From Cryomorphaceae bacterium (GTDB lineage: Bacteria; Bacteroidota; Bacteroidia; Flavobacteriales; Schleiferiaceae): a DNA stretch of 33,614 nucleotides. Both the position numbers and the translations under genes were made by a program. The notes under the pieces were generated by a model that was given only the letters and a program-made list of their open reading frames with translations, searched no databases and had not been told where the DNA came from. Positions 17,901-26,314 of the stretch are shown piece after piece. Position 1 is the stretch's first letter; each line of letters starts with the position of its first letter. The DNA lies in the NCBI GenBank assembly GCA_017858515.1, contig JAFMBM010000036.1, positions 1-33,614 on the forward strand. The letters run 5' to 3'.

Positions 17901-19307
17901 AGAATATCCATAGCCATTGTAGTCTAGACGGTCTATTAACCCATTTGCAAAGCCCTCTACCTCACCCTTTCCACCTAAACTAACATCTATGAAAAGGTTA
18001 GCAGTTAATTTGTTGAGGTAACTTAATTGGGATAGATTTCCCAAATTAAACTCAGTTGTTATGAATCTCCCCTTTAAATGGGTGGGGGCATTTTGGGTAG
18101 AAATATCGGCATGCATGTCAAGGGCAACCTTACCAAAATCGCTATTCACAGCTCCTGAATAATCAAAGTGGGTAGGCGTGCCTTTGTAATGACCTTTAAT
18201 GTAAAGTTGGTCTAAATTGAGTAAAAGAGCCGGCAGCTTTACCTCTGAGAAAGCACTCACCAATCCCTGCATAGAGCTTCCGTCTGTTCTAATTTCTGAC
18301 ACTTCCAAGTCAAATAAAACATCCTTGGTTTCACCAATTCCAGAGATTGTACCCTGTATTTCAACTGCAGTCTGAAGAAATTCTGCATGAAGACTCTCAA
18401 CTTCTAAATCATTGAGTTTGCCTTTGAAACTTAAGTCTGTGTTTATGGAAGGGAGATTTGGAACTGAAAGGAAGTAGGTATGTATTTCTCCGAAATCCAG
18501 TGTACTTTCTTGGAGGGATACATTCATATTTACCTTCTGCGCAAAGTCTCTAAAGTCATTAAGTGATTGATAATCAAGTAAAATTGTTCCACTTATTTTG
18601 TTCTTGGGTGTTTGTACAATGAGATTTCTCAATCCTGAACCACGCGAAGTGAAATACGCTTCTGCTTCTAGATGTTCTAAACCAAAGCGCGATGGATTTT
18701 CATAGGAGATATTATTGAGCTTTGCCCCAATGCTATCTCCGGAAATAAATAGCTTTTCTGCATTTAAGCTTCCATTCTTCCAGTGCATTGAAAAACAAGA
18801 GTCACAATCTGTCCACCATTTACTAAACTGCATACCTTCAATGAGAATGGAGTTGAACGTCAATTGAAATGGACTATTTGTTTTCTTCGGTTCTTTAGAT
18901 GAGAAAGAGCTAAGAAATCGCTCAAAACCATTCATAGAATCACCCGGTTGCGTCTGCAAGTAGAGTTTTGGTTCTATCAAGGTGGTATTTCCAAAGGAAA
19001 GCTTTCCAAAATCTTTGGAAATGAAGGCCACTGTGGTTTTTAATTTCCGAACATAAATTACGGTATCTCCAACCTCATCTTTTACCCAGACTTTTCCAAA
19101 TTGGAATTTATTTGGGAAACTATACCGAAATGTGCCTAAACCTAAATCCAATTGAGTGGCATCCGAAACCTTTTGAGCTAAAAAACGCGCTGTTCGGGTT
19201 TGAACTCCTGGAATCAAGAAAAGAAGAGTCAATAAGAATAGACTAACTAGAATGAATAATACCATCCTTTTCACTAACCGAAAGAATCTTCTTAGTGGTA
19301 GTGCCAT
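14925..19307 (-). CDS. tamB: TamB-like translocation and assembly module protein
   Basis: This 1460-residue envelope protein has one N-terminal membrane anchor (about residues 13-34) and a very long beta-rich periplasmic body of the AsmA/TamB (DUF490) type. Such proteins bridge the inner and outer membranes and help insert outer-membrane proteins or move lipids. The N-terminal AsmA-like segment contains DLGLGTFRYSFPNKF. The conserved C-terminal domain (about 1050-1440) includes GRLQIGISNSGELSMVGNVG, FEATIDIQALYQT and NDRLTRQAFSILSLNAFM. Family length is usually 1200-1700. It is divergent from tsaD with 9 bp between starts, so its promoter probably lies inside tsaD; I could not identify it. 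It heads a minus-strand series with the J-domain gene. Confidence 0.9.
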   Translation of the reverse strand: MALPLRRFFRLVKRMVLFILVSLFLLTLLFLIPGVQTRTARFLAQKVSDATQLDLGLGTFRYSFPNKFQFGKVWVKDEVGDTVIYVRKLKTTVAFISKDFGKLSFGNTTLIEPKLYLQTQPGDSMNGFERFLSSFSSKEPKKTNSPFQLTFNSILIEGMQFSKWWTDCDSCFSMHWKNGSLNAEKLFISGDSIGAKLNNISYENPSRFGLEHLEAEAYFTSRGSGLRNLIVQTPKNKISGTILLDYQSLNDFRDFAQKVNMNVSLQESTLDFGEIHTYFLSVPNLPSINTDLSFKGKLNDLEVESLHAEFLQTAVEIQGTISGIGETKDVLFDLEVSEIRTDGSSMQGLVSAFSEVKLPALLLNLDQLYIKGHYKGTPTHFDYSGAVNSDFGKVALDMHADISTQNAPTHLKGRFITTEFNLGNLSQLSYLNKLTANLFIDVSLGGKGEVEGFANGLIDRLDYNGYGYSGIRLDGGVKEDQFSGELSIKDPLLDFDFSGLAELNSDSGEYKFHAELAKLDLAGLGYVKDSVAVLSTKIDMNAKGVIPTNWNGEIRITETLYEEYYKLHFFDEIVLNTFQSDTGSTFSLNSDLVSANIRGKYSLADLPSFMKAYFDRYTGKPRADTSSVGDFIFDIGINNADLLTETFLPALKLEPGTQLKGSYLKKEDKLIGELVMGYLGYQEYEAENLHFQIGNYQNKPGARLRIAKLSNSKSSVDSIQLIVLPGVDSLRMRLSAMWVDTASYSFELNAAFTRPDSSSLVFSLKNSSINLPGHLIQGLKGGSVAFLNKSIELKEVNFLADGELIEIDGLISENPNDALDIRIAGLNLDILSPFLAQYKTRFKGVLSGKISASQLFGTPRIDSELSAPIFEFNDAKLGRLALKTDWEANSKEISIDASLMLGELKTLHLTGLINTKSTEADLSLELNRYRLSTINPYVEGIFENLRGFADGIILVKGQLAKPNIEGDIQLPGAAFTIPFLNTDYNLEGSPVLHISNHSIKLPNSILRDTRFGTKGSVNLNISHDHFTNLNLDLKIDAKKLLCLNTNASHSSYYYGTAYGTGRIAVEGPLNKLKLTVDAKAEPGTIFTLLMGGPTEIGGSSFIEFKSKSADLIALLNEESNQLKKQNNGLEIEFNLDVTPDALLNVILDPQSGMMISARGEGRLQIGISNSGELSMVGNVGIDQGFYNFSFSNVITKKFTLIKGGSISWDGSPFEATIDIQALYQTRTSLGPILEDYKGVRTDIELYLLLTENLMNPNIDFRIKAPSATSDAQSKLANYMADNDRLTRQAFSILSLNAFMNDGLANNSGLFSPNAGTDLTYQLITDQLSNWLNSGVNFVDINVSYVGSEVPGELSEQLEVGLSKKVFNDRISINGEFDVPVGGQAQNQVLIGDVEVTYDITPDGRFKAKLFNRSNDQIQGQISTPYTQGLGIFYTTDFTDFDDLIHRVFGIKPKSPIADEP

Positions 19308-19315
19308 TAACTTTG
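19308..19315 (+). promoter_or_regulatory. Possible -7 element of tsaD
   Basis: TAACTTTG is a perfect match to TAnnTTTG and ends one base before the GTG start of tsaD. It lies within the 9-bp gap to tamB. No TTG is found at the -33 distance. If real, transcription would begin at or inside the first codons, which would favour the TTG at 19323 as the true start. Confidence 0.3.
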
Positions 19316-19316
19316 C

Positions 19317-20348
19317 GTGATTTTGAAAAAAGAACTCTTCATATTAGCGATTGAGTCATCATGCGATGATACCTCTGCGGCAGTTTTGAAAGACAAGATG
19401 GTTTTGGCGAATGTAATGGCCAGCCAAAGAATCCATGCAGACTATGGGGGAGTTGTTCCCGAATTGGCTTCGAGACAGCATCAGCGCAGTATTTGGCCAG
19501 TTGTAGATCACGCCTTAAAAGTAGCAAATCTAGAGCCGAAAGATTTGGATGCCATAGCATTTACGGCAGGACCGGGACTTTTAGGTAGTTTGCTAGTTGG
19601 TGGATCCTATGCTAGAGGTCTTGCCATTGCACTAAAAAAGCCCTATGTGGCTGTAAACCACATGAAAGCGCATATTTTGGCTCATTTCATTGAAGGCGTT
19701 CATAACAATCCTCCTCAGTTTCCTTTCTTGTGTTTAACTGTTTCTGGAGGCCATACTCAGCTCATAAAAGTTCAATCCTATTTTAACTTTCAAGTATTGG
19801 GAGAAACGATTGATGATGCTGCGGGTGAAGCCTTCGACAAATTAGCCAAGATGCTCGGACTCTCATACCCTGGCGGTCCGGAAATTGAGAAAATTTCTCA
19901 GAATGGAAATGCAAATGCATTTGAATTTGCAAAACCTCAAATTCCTGAATACAATTTTAGCTTCAGCGGATTAAAAACATCCTTCCTTTATAAACTTCAG
20001 AAAGAAAAAGAAAACAACCCCCATTTCTTAAAGGAAAACATAGCTGATTTTGCTGCTTCGGCTCAGAAGTCTATTGTAGATACTTTGATGAAAAAACTTG
20101 ATTATACTATTCGTAAAACGGGTATCAATCAAATTGCCATTGCTGGAGGCGTATCCGCTAATAGTCGATTGCGCTATGCTCTAGCGAAGAAGCAAGAAGA
20201 AGAAGGCTGGGAAGTTTTTATTCCGCCTATTTTATATTGCACTGACAATGCTGCTATGGTGGGAGTTTCAGCTTACTTTCAACTCGTAAAAGACGGTGAA
20301 AACTCTTTTGACCTTCCGATTAAAGCACGCTGGGCCATTAATGATTGA
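19317..20348 (+). CDS. tsaD: tRNA N6-adenosine threonylcarbamoyltransferase TsaD
   Basis: This 343-residue ASKHA-fold enzyme moves the threonylcarbamoyl group to A37 of ANN-decoding tRNAs (t6A). The N-terminus has the family signature AIESSCDDTSAAVL (11-24). The metal ligands are in NHMKAH (H115, H119). The nucleotide site shows CLTVSGGHTQL and AIAGGVSANSRLR, and the C-terminus has YCTDNAAMVG. An in-frame TAA at 19308-19310 blocks any upstream extension and no ATG precedes the conserved motif, so translation must start at a non-ATG codon: GTG at 19317 or TTG at 19323. The 3' end overlaps that of the convergent LysM gene by 11 bp. Confidence 0.95.
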   Translation: MILKKELFILAIESSCDDTSAAVLKDKMVLANVMASQRIHADYGGVVPELASRQHQRSIWPVVDHALKVANLEPKDLDAIAFTAGPGLLGSLLVGGSYARGLAIALKKPYVAVNHMKAHILAHFIEGVHNNPPQFPFLCLTVSGGHTQLIKVQSYFNFQVLGETIDDAAGEAFDKLAKMLGLSYPGGPEIEKISQNGNANAFEFAKPQIPEYNFSFSGLKTSFLYKLQKEKENNPHFLKENIADFAASAQKSIVDTLMKKLDYTIRKTGINQIAIAGGVSANSRLRYALAKKQEEEGWEVFIPPILYCTDNAAMVGVSAYFQLVKDGENSFDLPIKARWAIND

Positions 20349-22335
20349 CCCCGATTTTTTGCCAAGTCATATTCTTTAATTGCACAAGTTGAAGAGATTG
20401 ATTTCGATTTCCTCCATCTGTGCATTCTTCAATGTATATATCGCTCTGAAGACCATGATAGGGCTTTAAACCTAAATCAAAATTCGATCGAAAAACATAT
20501 TCTAAATACATCATGCTATCCCAGCCTTGGAATCCAAATAAATCAGGTGCTTTGCTGTAGAGGCTTATATAGCGGTTATTGAATCTTTCCACTCTCTCAT
20601 CCTTATTATTCAAATAGAATTTTCTTGGACTAACCAAATGAAGTTGATTGATTTGCCTCAATTCAACCATAGGAATCTCAACCCACTCATAGGCTGTCAT
20701 TAATACTACATCTCCGTCAAAACCTTGAAGATTTCTCACCAAATCTGAAAGGTAAAGGGCGCTCTTTCCAAAAGAAACATACACCGTAGTCTTGTTTTCA
20801 GATTTGGCAGCAATTATACTGTCCTTTGGAAGAGATTTTCCATCTTTTCGCAAAGCCACATACTTAATCTCCACCTCTGAGTTCATGCTTTTTAATTCTT
20901 CTTTGAATCGCTTTTGCAATTCCTTTCCTTCCTTGCTTTCTGCCGCTAGCAAAACAATTCGAGCTTGTGAATGATTTTTAGAAATAAAATCGACTAATAA
21001 ATCAACACTCTTTTCTTCATTCGGCATAAGATCGCAGACATTCTTGGCCCCATTGATTTTCAATTGTGAGCTAAGTGGCGATATGATTTTCAACTCGGGA
21101 TTCCGATATTTCATTAATTCAGCAAAGAAGCTCACATTTTCTCCGTAAAATGGGCCAATGGTGAATTGAGCTTGGGATAAAAAAGGATCGTTTGCGATCT
21201 CCTTCAATTTTGCCCGTTCATTTCGTGTGTCGAAGACTTTAACCTGGTAGGCTATTCCTGCTTTATCCAGACTATCCTTCGCTAACAAAATGCCCGCATA
21301 AAAGGCAGCTGCCTTCACCTTCATTTTTCCTGATGCACTACTCTGCAGATCAGCAGCGCCTATAGAATCTGTATCGAAGGTAGAAAATGGCAAAAGAATG
21401 GCTATTCTTAGAATACTATCAGAACTTGAAAATAGCTTGCTTTTTTCTTTGTTTTCAGCTAACACAACACGTGTTGGCAGAATAATGTAACGTCCAGGAA
21501 TAACTCCCTCTGCTAATTCTGGATTGAGTTTCAATAATTCAGCTTCAGAAAGATTTTTTAGTGCCCTCAAGCTTTCAATATTGTCTTCTTTTTTGATCCT
21601 GTATAATTCATATAAGTTCTCGTTGGTGTCTACCTGAGCAGCTGGAGGACTAGAAACCAGCGGCTTATTGGGATCAATAGTGGTAGAGGCTAAGGCCTCC
21701 TTAATTCCGGTATCGTCTGATGCCAATTTCTCCAAAGGCATAGGAATCTTAGGACTTGAAATAATTATAAATTGATCAAGCTTTAAGCCCTCCTCAACCA
21801 GACTTGGATTAAGCACATATAAATCGCCTTTGTTGAGATTATACTTTCGAGTTAAGCCATAAATGGTTTCACCCGAACGCACTTTATGGAAAACATTTCC
21901 ATTTGAAGTGGAGTCATTTACTACTCCCAAGTTGTCTGATTTAGTTTTGCTTGGGATTAAAATTTTATCACCTGGCTTGAGAATAGCTTCTTTAGAAAAT
22001 TGACCATTATTTGCTTGAAGCTGTTCGACTGAAATTTCTAAAGAACGGGCAATTCCGTACCAAGTATCTCCCTTTTTCACGGTATAAATCCTAGCCGTAT
22101 CTATCTTTTCTCTTTGGATGGATGGAATCAATAGAATTTGTCCCAACTTTAAGTCAGAACCTAGCTCGGGGTTTAAATCCTTAATTTCTGCAATCTGGAT
22201 ACCATATTCTCTTGAAATTCCGAATAGTGTTTCACCTTGTTCAACGGTATGATACAAATATTTACCATTGTTCTGTGCATGAACCAATGCAGAACCAAAA
22301 AGAAGAAAGCAAACGATTAATACTATTTTCTTCAT
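20338..22335 (-). CDS. LysM protein with a C-terminal type 1 periplasmic-binding fold
   Basis: This exported protein has a signal peptide ([21 protein letters not shown]). Three clear LysM peptidoglycan-binding repeats ([55 protein letters not shown]) and a weaker fourth ([15 protein letters not shown]) fill about residues 28-285. A linker leads to a domain of about 340 residues starting [15 protein letters not shown]. This resembles the ABC-type amino-acid/LivJ-like binding fold seen in outer-membrane regulators such as LpoA, with [15 protein letters not shown] and [17 protein letters not shown]. It probably sits on the cell wall and binds a ligand or a cell-wall synthase; the role is inferred. 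The ATG at 22333-22335 overlaps the guaA stop as ATGA, so I prefer it to an upstream ATG at 22341 that would add two residues. Confidence 0.88.
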   Translation of the reverse strand: MKKIVLIVCFLLFGSALVHAQNNGKYLYHTVEQGETLFGISREYGIQIAEIKDLNPELGSDLKLGQILLIPSIQREKIDTARIYTVKKGDTWYGIARSLEISVEQLQANNGQFSKEAILKPGDKILIPSKTKSDNLGVVNDSTSNGNVFHKVRSGETIYGLTRKYNLNKGDLYVLNPSLVEEGLKLDQFIIISSPKIPMPLEKLASDDTGIKEALASTTIDPNKPLVSSPPAAQVDTNENLYELYRIKKEDNIESLRALKNLSEAELLKLNPELAEGVIPGRYIILPTRVVLAENKEKSKLFSSSDSILRIAILLPFSTFDTDSIGAADLQSSASGKMKVKAAAFYAGILLAKDSLDKAGIAYQVKVFDTRNERAKLKEIANDPFLSQAQFTIGPFYGENVSFFAELMKYRNPELKIISPLSSQLKINGAKNVCDLMPNEEKSVDLLVDFISKNHSQARIVLLAAESKEGKELQKRFKEELKSMNSEVEIKYVALRKDGKSLPKDSIIAAKSENKTTVYVSFGKSALYLSDLVRNLQGFDGDVVLMTAYEWVEIPMVELRQINQLHLVSPRKFYLNNKDERVERFNNRYISLYSKAPDLFGFQGWDSMMYLEYVFRSNFDLGLKPYHGLQSDIYIEECTDGGNRNQSLQLVQLKNMTWQKIGVNH

Positions 22336-23861
22336 TCCCATTCTATCGTTGCAGGTGGCTTTGAGCTAATATCGTAAACCACTCTATTAACGCCCCTAAC
22401 CTTGTTAATAATCTCGTTGGAAATATTGGCTAGAAAAGAATAAGGTAGATGAACCCAATCAGCGGTCATTCCGTCTACTGATTCTACTGCCCTTAAGGCT
22501 ACTACGTTTTCATAGGTTCTTTCATCGCCCATCACTCCTACCGACTTAGTATCCAATAGAATAACACCCGCTTGCCAAACGCTATCGTAAAGTCCTTCTC
22601 TTTTCAAACCATCTATAAAAATTCGGTCAGCTGCTTGTAAGGTTTCCACCCTCTCTTTTGAAATAGGTCCAAGTAGCCTAATCGCTAACCCAGGTCCGGG
22701 GAAAGGATGTCTGCCCAAAAGTTCTTCTGAAATGCCCAGTGATCTTCCCACTTTACGTACTTCATCCTTAAAAAGCATCCTAAGAGGCTCTACCACTTTG
22801 AGTTTCATTTTCTCTGGTAATCCTCCAACGTTGTGGTGCGATTTAATCATTACAGAAGGACCCGCCACAGAAACAGATTCTATAACATCTGGATAGATTG
22901 TTCCTTGCCCTAACCATTTTACTTCTTCGATCTCGTGCGCTTCTTCGTCGAAAACATCGATGAATAACCTTCCTATGATCTTCCTTTTCGCTTCAGGGTC
23001 GCTCACGCCCTCGAGTTCATCTAAAAAGCGGTCGGAAGCATCTACGCCCCTCACATTTAAACCCATTCCCTCATATTGAAGAAGAACGTTTTCAAATTCG
23101 TCTTTCCGCAAGAGACCATTATTCACAAAAATACAATGCAATTGATCTCCAATAGCCTCACTTAAAAGTGTGGCCGCTACGGTCGAATCTACTCCTCCAG
23201 AAAGACCTAAAACCACTTTGTCGTTTCCAAGTTTAGTGCGTAGTTCCTTAATGGTTGATTCAATAAATGCAGTAGGTGTCCAATCGCGCTTACATCCACA
23301 TATATCCACAACAAAGTTCTTTAGCAAAGTGCTCCCCTCTTTGGTATGGTAAACTTCTGGGTGAAACTGAATGCCATAACTAGCCTCTCCTTGTATATGA
23401 AAAGCTGCAACCCTCACATCTTTGGTTGAAGCAACCAAATCGTAATGATCTGGTATCTCTTCAATAGTATCTCCATGACTCATCCACACCTGGCTGTTTA
23501 TGGAGATGTTTTGGAACAAGACCTCTTCAGAATCTATAAAGTGGAGATTTGCCCTTCCGTATTCTCTAGAGTTGGACTTGGCTACTCTTCCTCCAAAATG
23601 ATGGGCAAGAAACTGAGCCCCATAGCAAATCCCTAAAAGTGGAACTTCGCCTTTAATTCCTCTCAAATCTGGAATTGGAGCCTTCTTTTCTAGGGTTGAA
23701 AAAGGACTTCCCGAAAGAATCACCCCTTTTGTTTCCTTTCCAAAAGGAGGTATTTTGTTGTATGGATGAATTTCACAAAACACATTAAGCTCTCGTAAAC
23801 GCCTGGCAATAAGCTGTGTGTATTGCGATCCAAAATCTAGAATAAGGATTCTCTCTTGCAT
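22332..23861 (-). CDS. guaA: GMP synthase (glutamine-hydrolysing)
   Basis: This 509-residue enzyme amidates XMP to GMP using glutamine and ATP, the last step of guanine nucleotide synthesis. The N-terminal class I amidotransferase has LLGICYGAQ with the nucleophile C79 and the His/Glu pair in [10 protein letters not shown]. The ATP-pyrophosphatase domain starts with the PP-loop [15 protein letters not shown]. The C-terminal dimerisation domain contains [15 protein letters not shown] and ends in KPPATIEWE, as in all GuaA. The ATG at 23859-23861 is chosen over an in-frame TTG two codons upstream because that TTG is part of the predicted -7 element. It is followed by the LysM gene with an ATGA overlap. 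Confidence 0.96.
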   Translation of the reverse strand: MQERILILDFGSQYTQLIARRLRELNVFCEIHPYNKIPPFGKETKGVILSGSPFSTLEKKAPIPDLRGIKGEVPLLGICYGAQFLAHHFGGRVAKSNSREYGRANLHFIDSEEVLFQNISINSQVWMSHGDTIEEIPDHYDLVASTKDVRVAAFHIQGEASYGIQFHPEVYHTKEGSTLLKNFVVDICGCKRDWTPTAFIESTIKELRTKLGNDKVVLGLSGGVDSTVAATLLSEAIGDQLHCIFVNNGLLRKDEFENVLLQYEGMGLNVRGVDASDRFLDELEGVSDPEAKRKIIGRLFIDVFDEEAHEIEEVKWLGQGTIYPDVIESVSVAGPSVMIKSHHNVGGLPEKMKLKVVEPLRMLFKDEVRKVGRSLGISEELLGRHPFPGPGLAIRLLGPISKERVETLQAADRIFIDGLKREGLYDSVWQAGVILLDTKSVGVMGDERTYENVVALRAVESVDGMTADWVHLPYSFLANISNEIINKVRGVNRVVYDISSKPPATIEWE

Positions 23862-23864
23862 GGT

Positions 23865-23891
23865 CAAAAGTAGCTATTCTCAGGCATTCAA
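23865..23891 (-). promoter_or_regulatory. Predicted promoter of guaA
   Basis: On the minus strand, TTG (23889-23891) is followed after 16 bases by TACTTTTG (23865-23872), a perfect TAnnTTTG. Only three bases separate this from the ATG, so the guaA mRNA would be leaderless or nearly so. The 15 bases GAATAGCTACTTTTG are identical to the hisS promoter. Confidence 0.55.
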
Positions 23892-23921
23892 TCCTTTGAA
23901 TGACGTGCAATTTATCAAGCC

Positions 23922-24683
23922 TTACAGTAGACCTACTAGCAAGGCTATGCCCATGCAGAAAATGAACATTCCAACTAATATATGTACCCACTTCATTTTC
24001 ACCTTCGTAAGCCATTTCTTTCCCAAGAAAGCACCTGAAATAGCAGAAAGGCATCCTACTAATATAGGAGTGATATTATCCTGCTGCCAGGTTTGAGATG
24101 AATGCGTGAAATAGATAGGAATTCGAACTAAATCAACTATCAAGGCGATGGCAGTTCCTGTGGCTACAAACTGGGCCGTACTCAATCCGCCCTTTATTAA
24201 AAACATACTGCGAAAAGCTCCTTGATGGCCTGATAATCCTCCAAAATAGCCACTTAGAAATCCTCCAATAAAAAAGACATTTTTCTTCAATCTAAATTCA
24301 GAAATTTTCGGAACTAACTCAAATAGAGCAAAAACAATCATAATCAATCCTATTATAAATGAAAGAGTGCTTATGGGGCGTTCAAAAACAGTGTAAAAGG
24401 CTTGTTCTGTTTTAAAGTAAAGAAGTGTATTAGCCCCTAAAACAGCTCCCAATAATGCGCTCACTCCGAAACTAAGTAGAATGGTTTTGTTAAAATACCG
24501 AAAGAGAAGTCCTGCCTTAAAAAGCGAATTGACAACGTGAACAAGTGCTGTCATTAATATAGCTTCAGCAGGTGGAAAGAAGAATAAAAAGGCGGGCAAA
24601 AGGAGAGTTCCTAACCCAAAACCAGAGAAAAAGGTAAGTAAGGAAGCGGAAAATGCCACAATGCAAATAACAAGGTAAAGCAT
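23922..24683 (-). CDS. TauE/SafE family membrane transporter
   Basis: This 253-residue, very hydrophobic protein has about seven or eight transmembrane helices in two repeats. The TauE/SafE marks are FFSGFGLGTLLLPAFLFFFPPAEAI in the first half and the repeat motif FFIGGFLSGYFGGLSGHQGAFRS in the second. The family is thought to export sulfite, sulfoacetate or other small sulfur-containing anions, but individual substrates are rarely known. It starts 11 bp after bshC on the same strand, so a connection with thiol metabolism is possible but unproven. The C-terminus ends in IFCMGIALLVGLL inside the membrane. Confidence 0.85.
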   Translation of the reverse strand: MLYLVICIVAFSASLLTFFSGFGLGTLLLPAFLFFFPPAEAILMTALVHVVNSLFKAGLLFRYFNKTILLSFGVSALLGAVLGANTLLYFKTEQAFYTVFERPISTLSFIIGLIMIVFALFELVPKISEFRLKKNVFFIGGFLSGYFGGLSGHQGAFRSMFLIKGGLSTAQFVATGTAIALIVDLVRIPIYFTHSSQTWQQDNITPILVGCLSAISGAFLGKKWLTKVKMKWVHILVGMFIFCMGIALLVGLL

Positions 24684-24694
24684 TGATTTGGTTC

Positions 24695-26314
24695 TTATTG
24701 CTCTTCTAAAATACTAAACTTAAAATCTAAGAAATCCGACGAATCCAGCAGAGTACTTATAAAATCGGTTCCATATTCCAAATAGAAATCCACCCAGTTT
24801 GCATAGCGTTCTTGAAGTTGACCTTTTGGAAATAATGTCATTTCTAGTCCTTCAATCCGATCAACTAATATTTTTGATTTTCTACGTTCTGCACGAAGGA
24901 GCTTCTTCTTAAGATTGTTCAGTCCATTCAACTGCTTTTGCCTTTGAGCCGCTACTGCAGATTGCATTGATTTATCGGTTTGCTTAGACAATTCCTCAAG
25001 CCCATCAAATATTTGATTTAAACCGTCCTCGAATTCAGATAAACTAAAATCGAAGCTTGTATTTTCTCTAATCCTTTCTTCAATAATGGCGTCTGAACTT
25101 TTGAATAGGTCGCTCAAATTCAAATTAAGTTCTTGTCTTTTTCTAGCACTGTTTTTATCAATCCATAAAAATGAATTCCTCAGTACTAGAAGTGGAAAGC
25201 TTACTGAAAATCTTGTAAACAAAGCTTTTAACTGAAACCAATAGGCCAATTCGCCCCCTCCTCCCGTATAAGCCAAATTGGGAAGAATACTTTCTTGATA
25301 TAACGGACGAAGCAAAACGTTTGGACTAAATCTCTCTGGGTAGCTTTCTAATTCTTGCAACATTTCTTGTTGACTGAATACATTATCTGACCCTAGTGCA
25401 TAAAATCGATCGCCTTTTTTCTCTAGCCTAAACCTGCCATATGGTGATAAATAAAAGAGATTGATTTCTCTGGGCAGAGCCTGAGCAGAATATGTCTTGG
25501 CCAGCAAGTTCGATTGTTCCGAAATGGCTTCATAGGCTGCATTGGATTCGAGTTCTGCCCTAAAAACTGGAATCATAGTTTTCTTTAGCCTAGCTTCATC
25601 GCCATCAATAATCAATAGACCCGTTTCTCCAAAAAGAGCATTCACCAATTCTCTCGTTGCTTGTGCCAAGGAATTGGAGGGGCGATAGCATTGTTTAAAA
25701 AGTTGAATGATTTCGCTTTGTCTTTTTCCCAAACCAATAATTGAAGAAAGCTCTTCTATTGCCTTTTGAGCGTCATTTAGACCAAGTCTTCCAACCGCAA
25801 TTCCCGAATTGGTCTCCCATTTTACAGTGTTATTTTGGATGTGCGCATGATTTACTTCCTCAAAATCATGATCTTCAGTAGCCATCCAAAAAACCGGCAC
25901 TATAAGCGCTTCTGGGAAGGCTTTATTAAGTTCTTCTGCCTGCCGTATTATACCCGCAATCTTAAACAAGAAGTAGAGTGGGCCTGTAAATAAACAAAGT
26001 TGGTGTCCTGTTACTACAGTGAACGTTTGATCAGACAATAATTTATCTAAGGATTCAGAAGACTTTTGACTTAGCCTAACACCTTGATATTGATCCTTTA
26101 AAACAGAGTGAAGTAACCTTCTTTGATCTAAAGAAAAGGAAGATCGCAATTCCATCCTCCTCTTAAATTCAATTAAGCTAGGAAAACCATCATAAAAAGC
26201 TTGAAGCTCTTTTTTTTGATCTAGATAATCGAGTATGAGCTTTCCGAAGTACGAAGTTTCAACGTACTCTATTTGTGTTTTTCGAAATAAAATCTTTTGA
26301 CTCTTTTCCTCCAT
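24695..26314 (-). CDS. bshC: Putative cysteine ligase BshC (bacillithiol synthesis)
   Basis: This 539-residue enzyme is the expected size for BshC, which adds cysteine to glucosaminyl-malate to make the low-molecular-weight thiol bacillithiol. The N-terminal half holds FTVVTGHQLCLFTGPLYFLFK and VPVFWMATEDHDFEEVNHA, both diagnostic of the family's Rossmann-like core. LAYTGGGGELAYWFQLKALF lies in the middle. A C-terminal helical coiled coil (about 420-490, SKQTDKSMQSAV to RAERRKSKIL) follows. bshA and bshB are not in the window. The start overlaps the kdnB stop as TAATG, so it is translated from the kdnA-kdnB message. Confidence 0.93.
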   Translation of the reverse strand: MEEKSQKILFRKTQIEYVETSYFGKLILDYLDQKKELQAFYDGFPSLIEFKRRMELRSSFSLDQRRLLHSVLKDQYQGVRLSQKSSESLDKLLSDQTFTVVTGHQLCLFTGPLYFLFKIAGIIRQAEELNKAFPEALIVPVFWMATEDHDFEEVNHAHIQNNTVKWETNSGIAVGRLGLNDAQKAIEELSSIIGLGKRQSEIIQLFKQCYRPSNSLAQATRELVNALFGETGLLIIDGDEARLKKTMIPVFRAELESNAAYEAISEQSNLLAKTYSAQALPREINLFYLSPYGRFRLEKKGDRFYALGSDNVFSQQEMLQELESYPERFSPNVLLRPLYQESILPNLAYTGGGGELAYWFQLKALFTRFSVSFPLLVLRNSFLWIDKNSARKRQELNLNLSDLFKSSDAIIEERIRENTSFDFSLSEFEDGLNQIFDGLEELSKQTDKSMQSAVAAQRQKQLNGLNNLKKKLLRAERRKSKILVDRIEGLEMTLFPKGQLQERYANWVDFYLEYGTDFISTLLDSSDFLDFKFSILEEQ

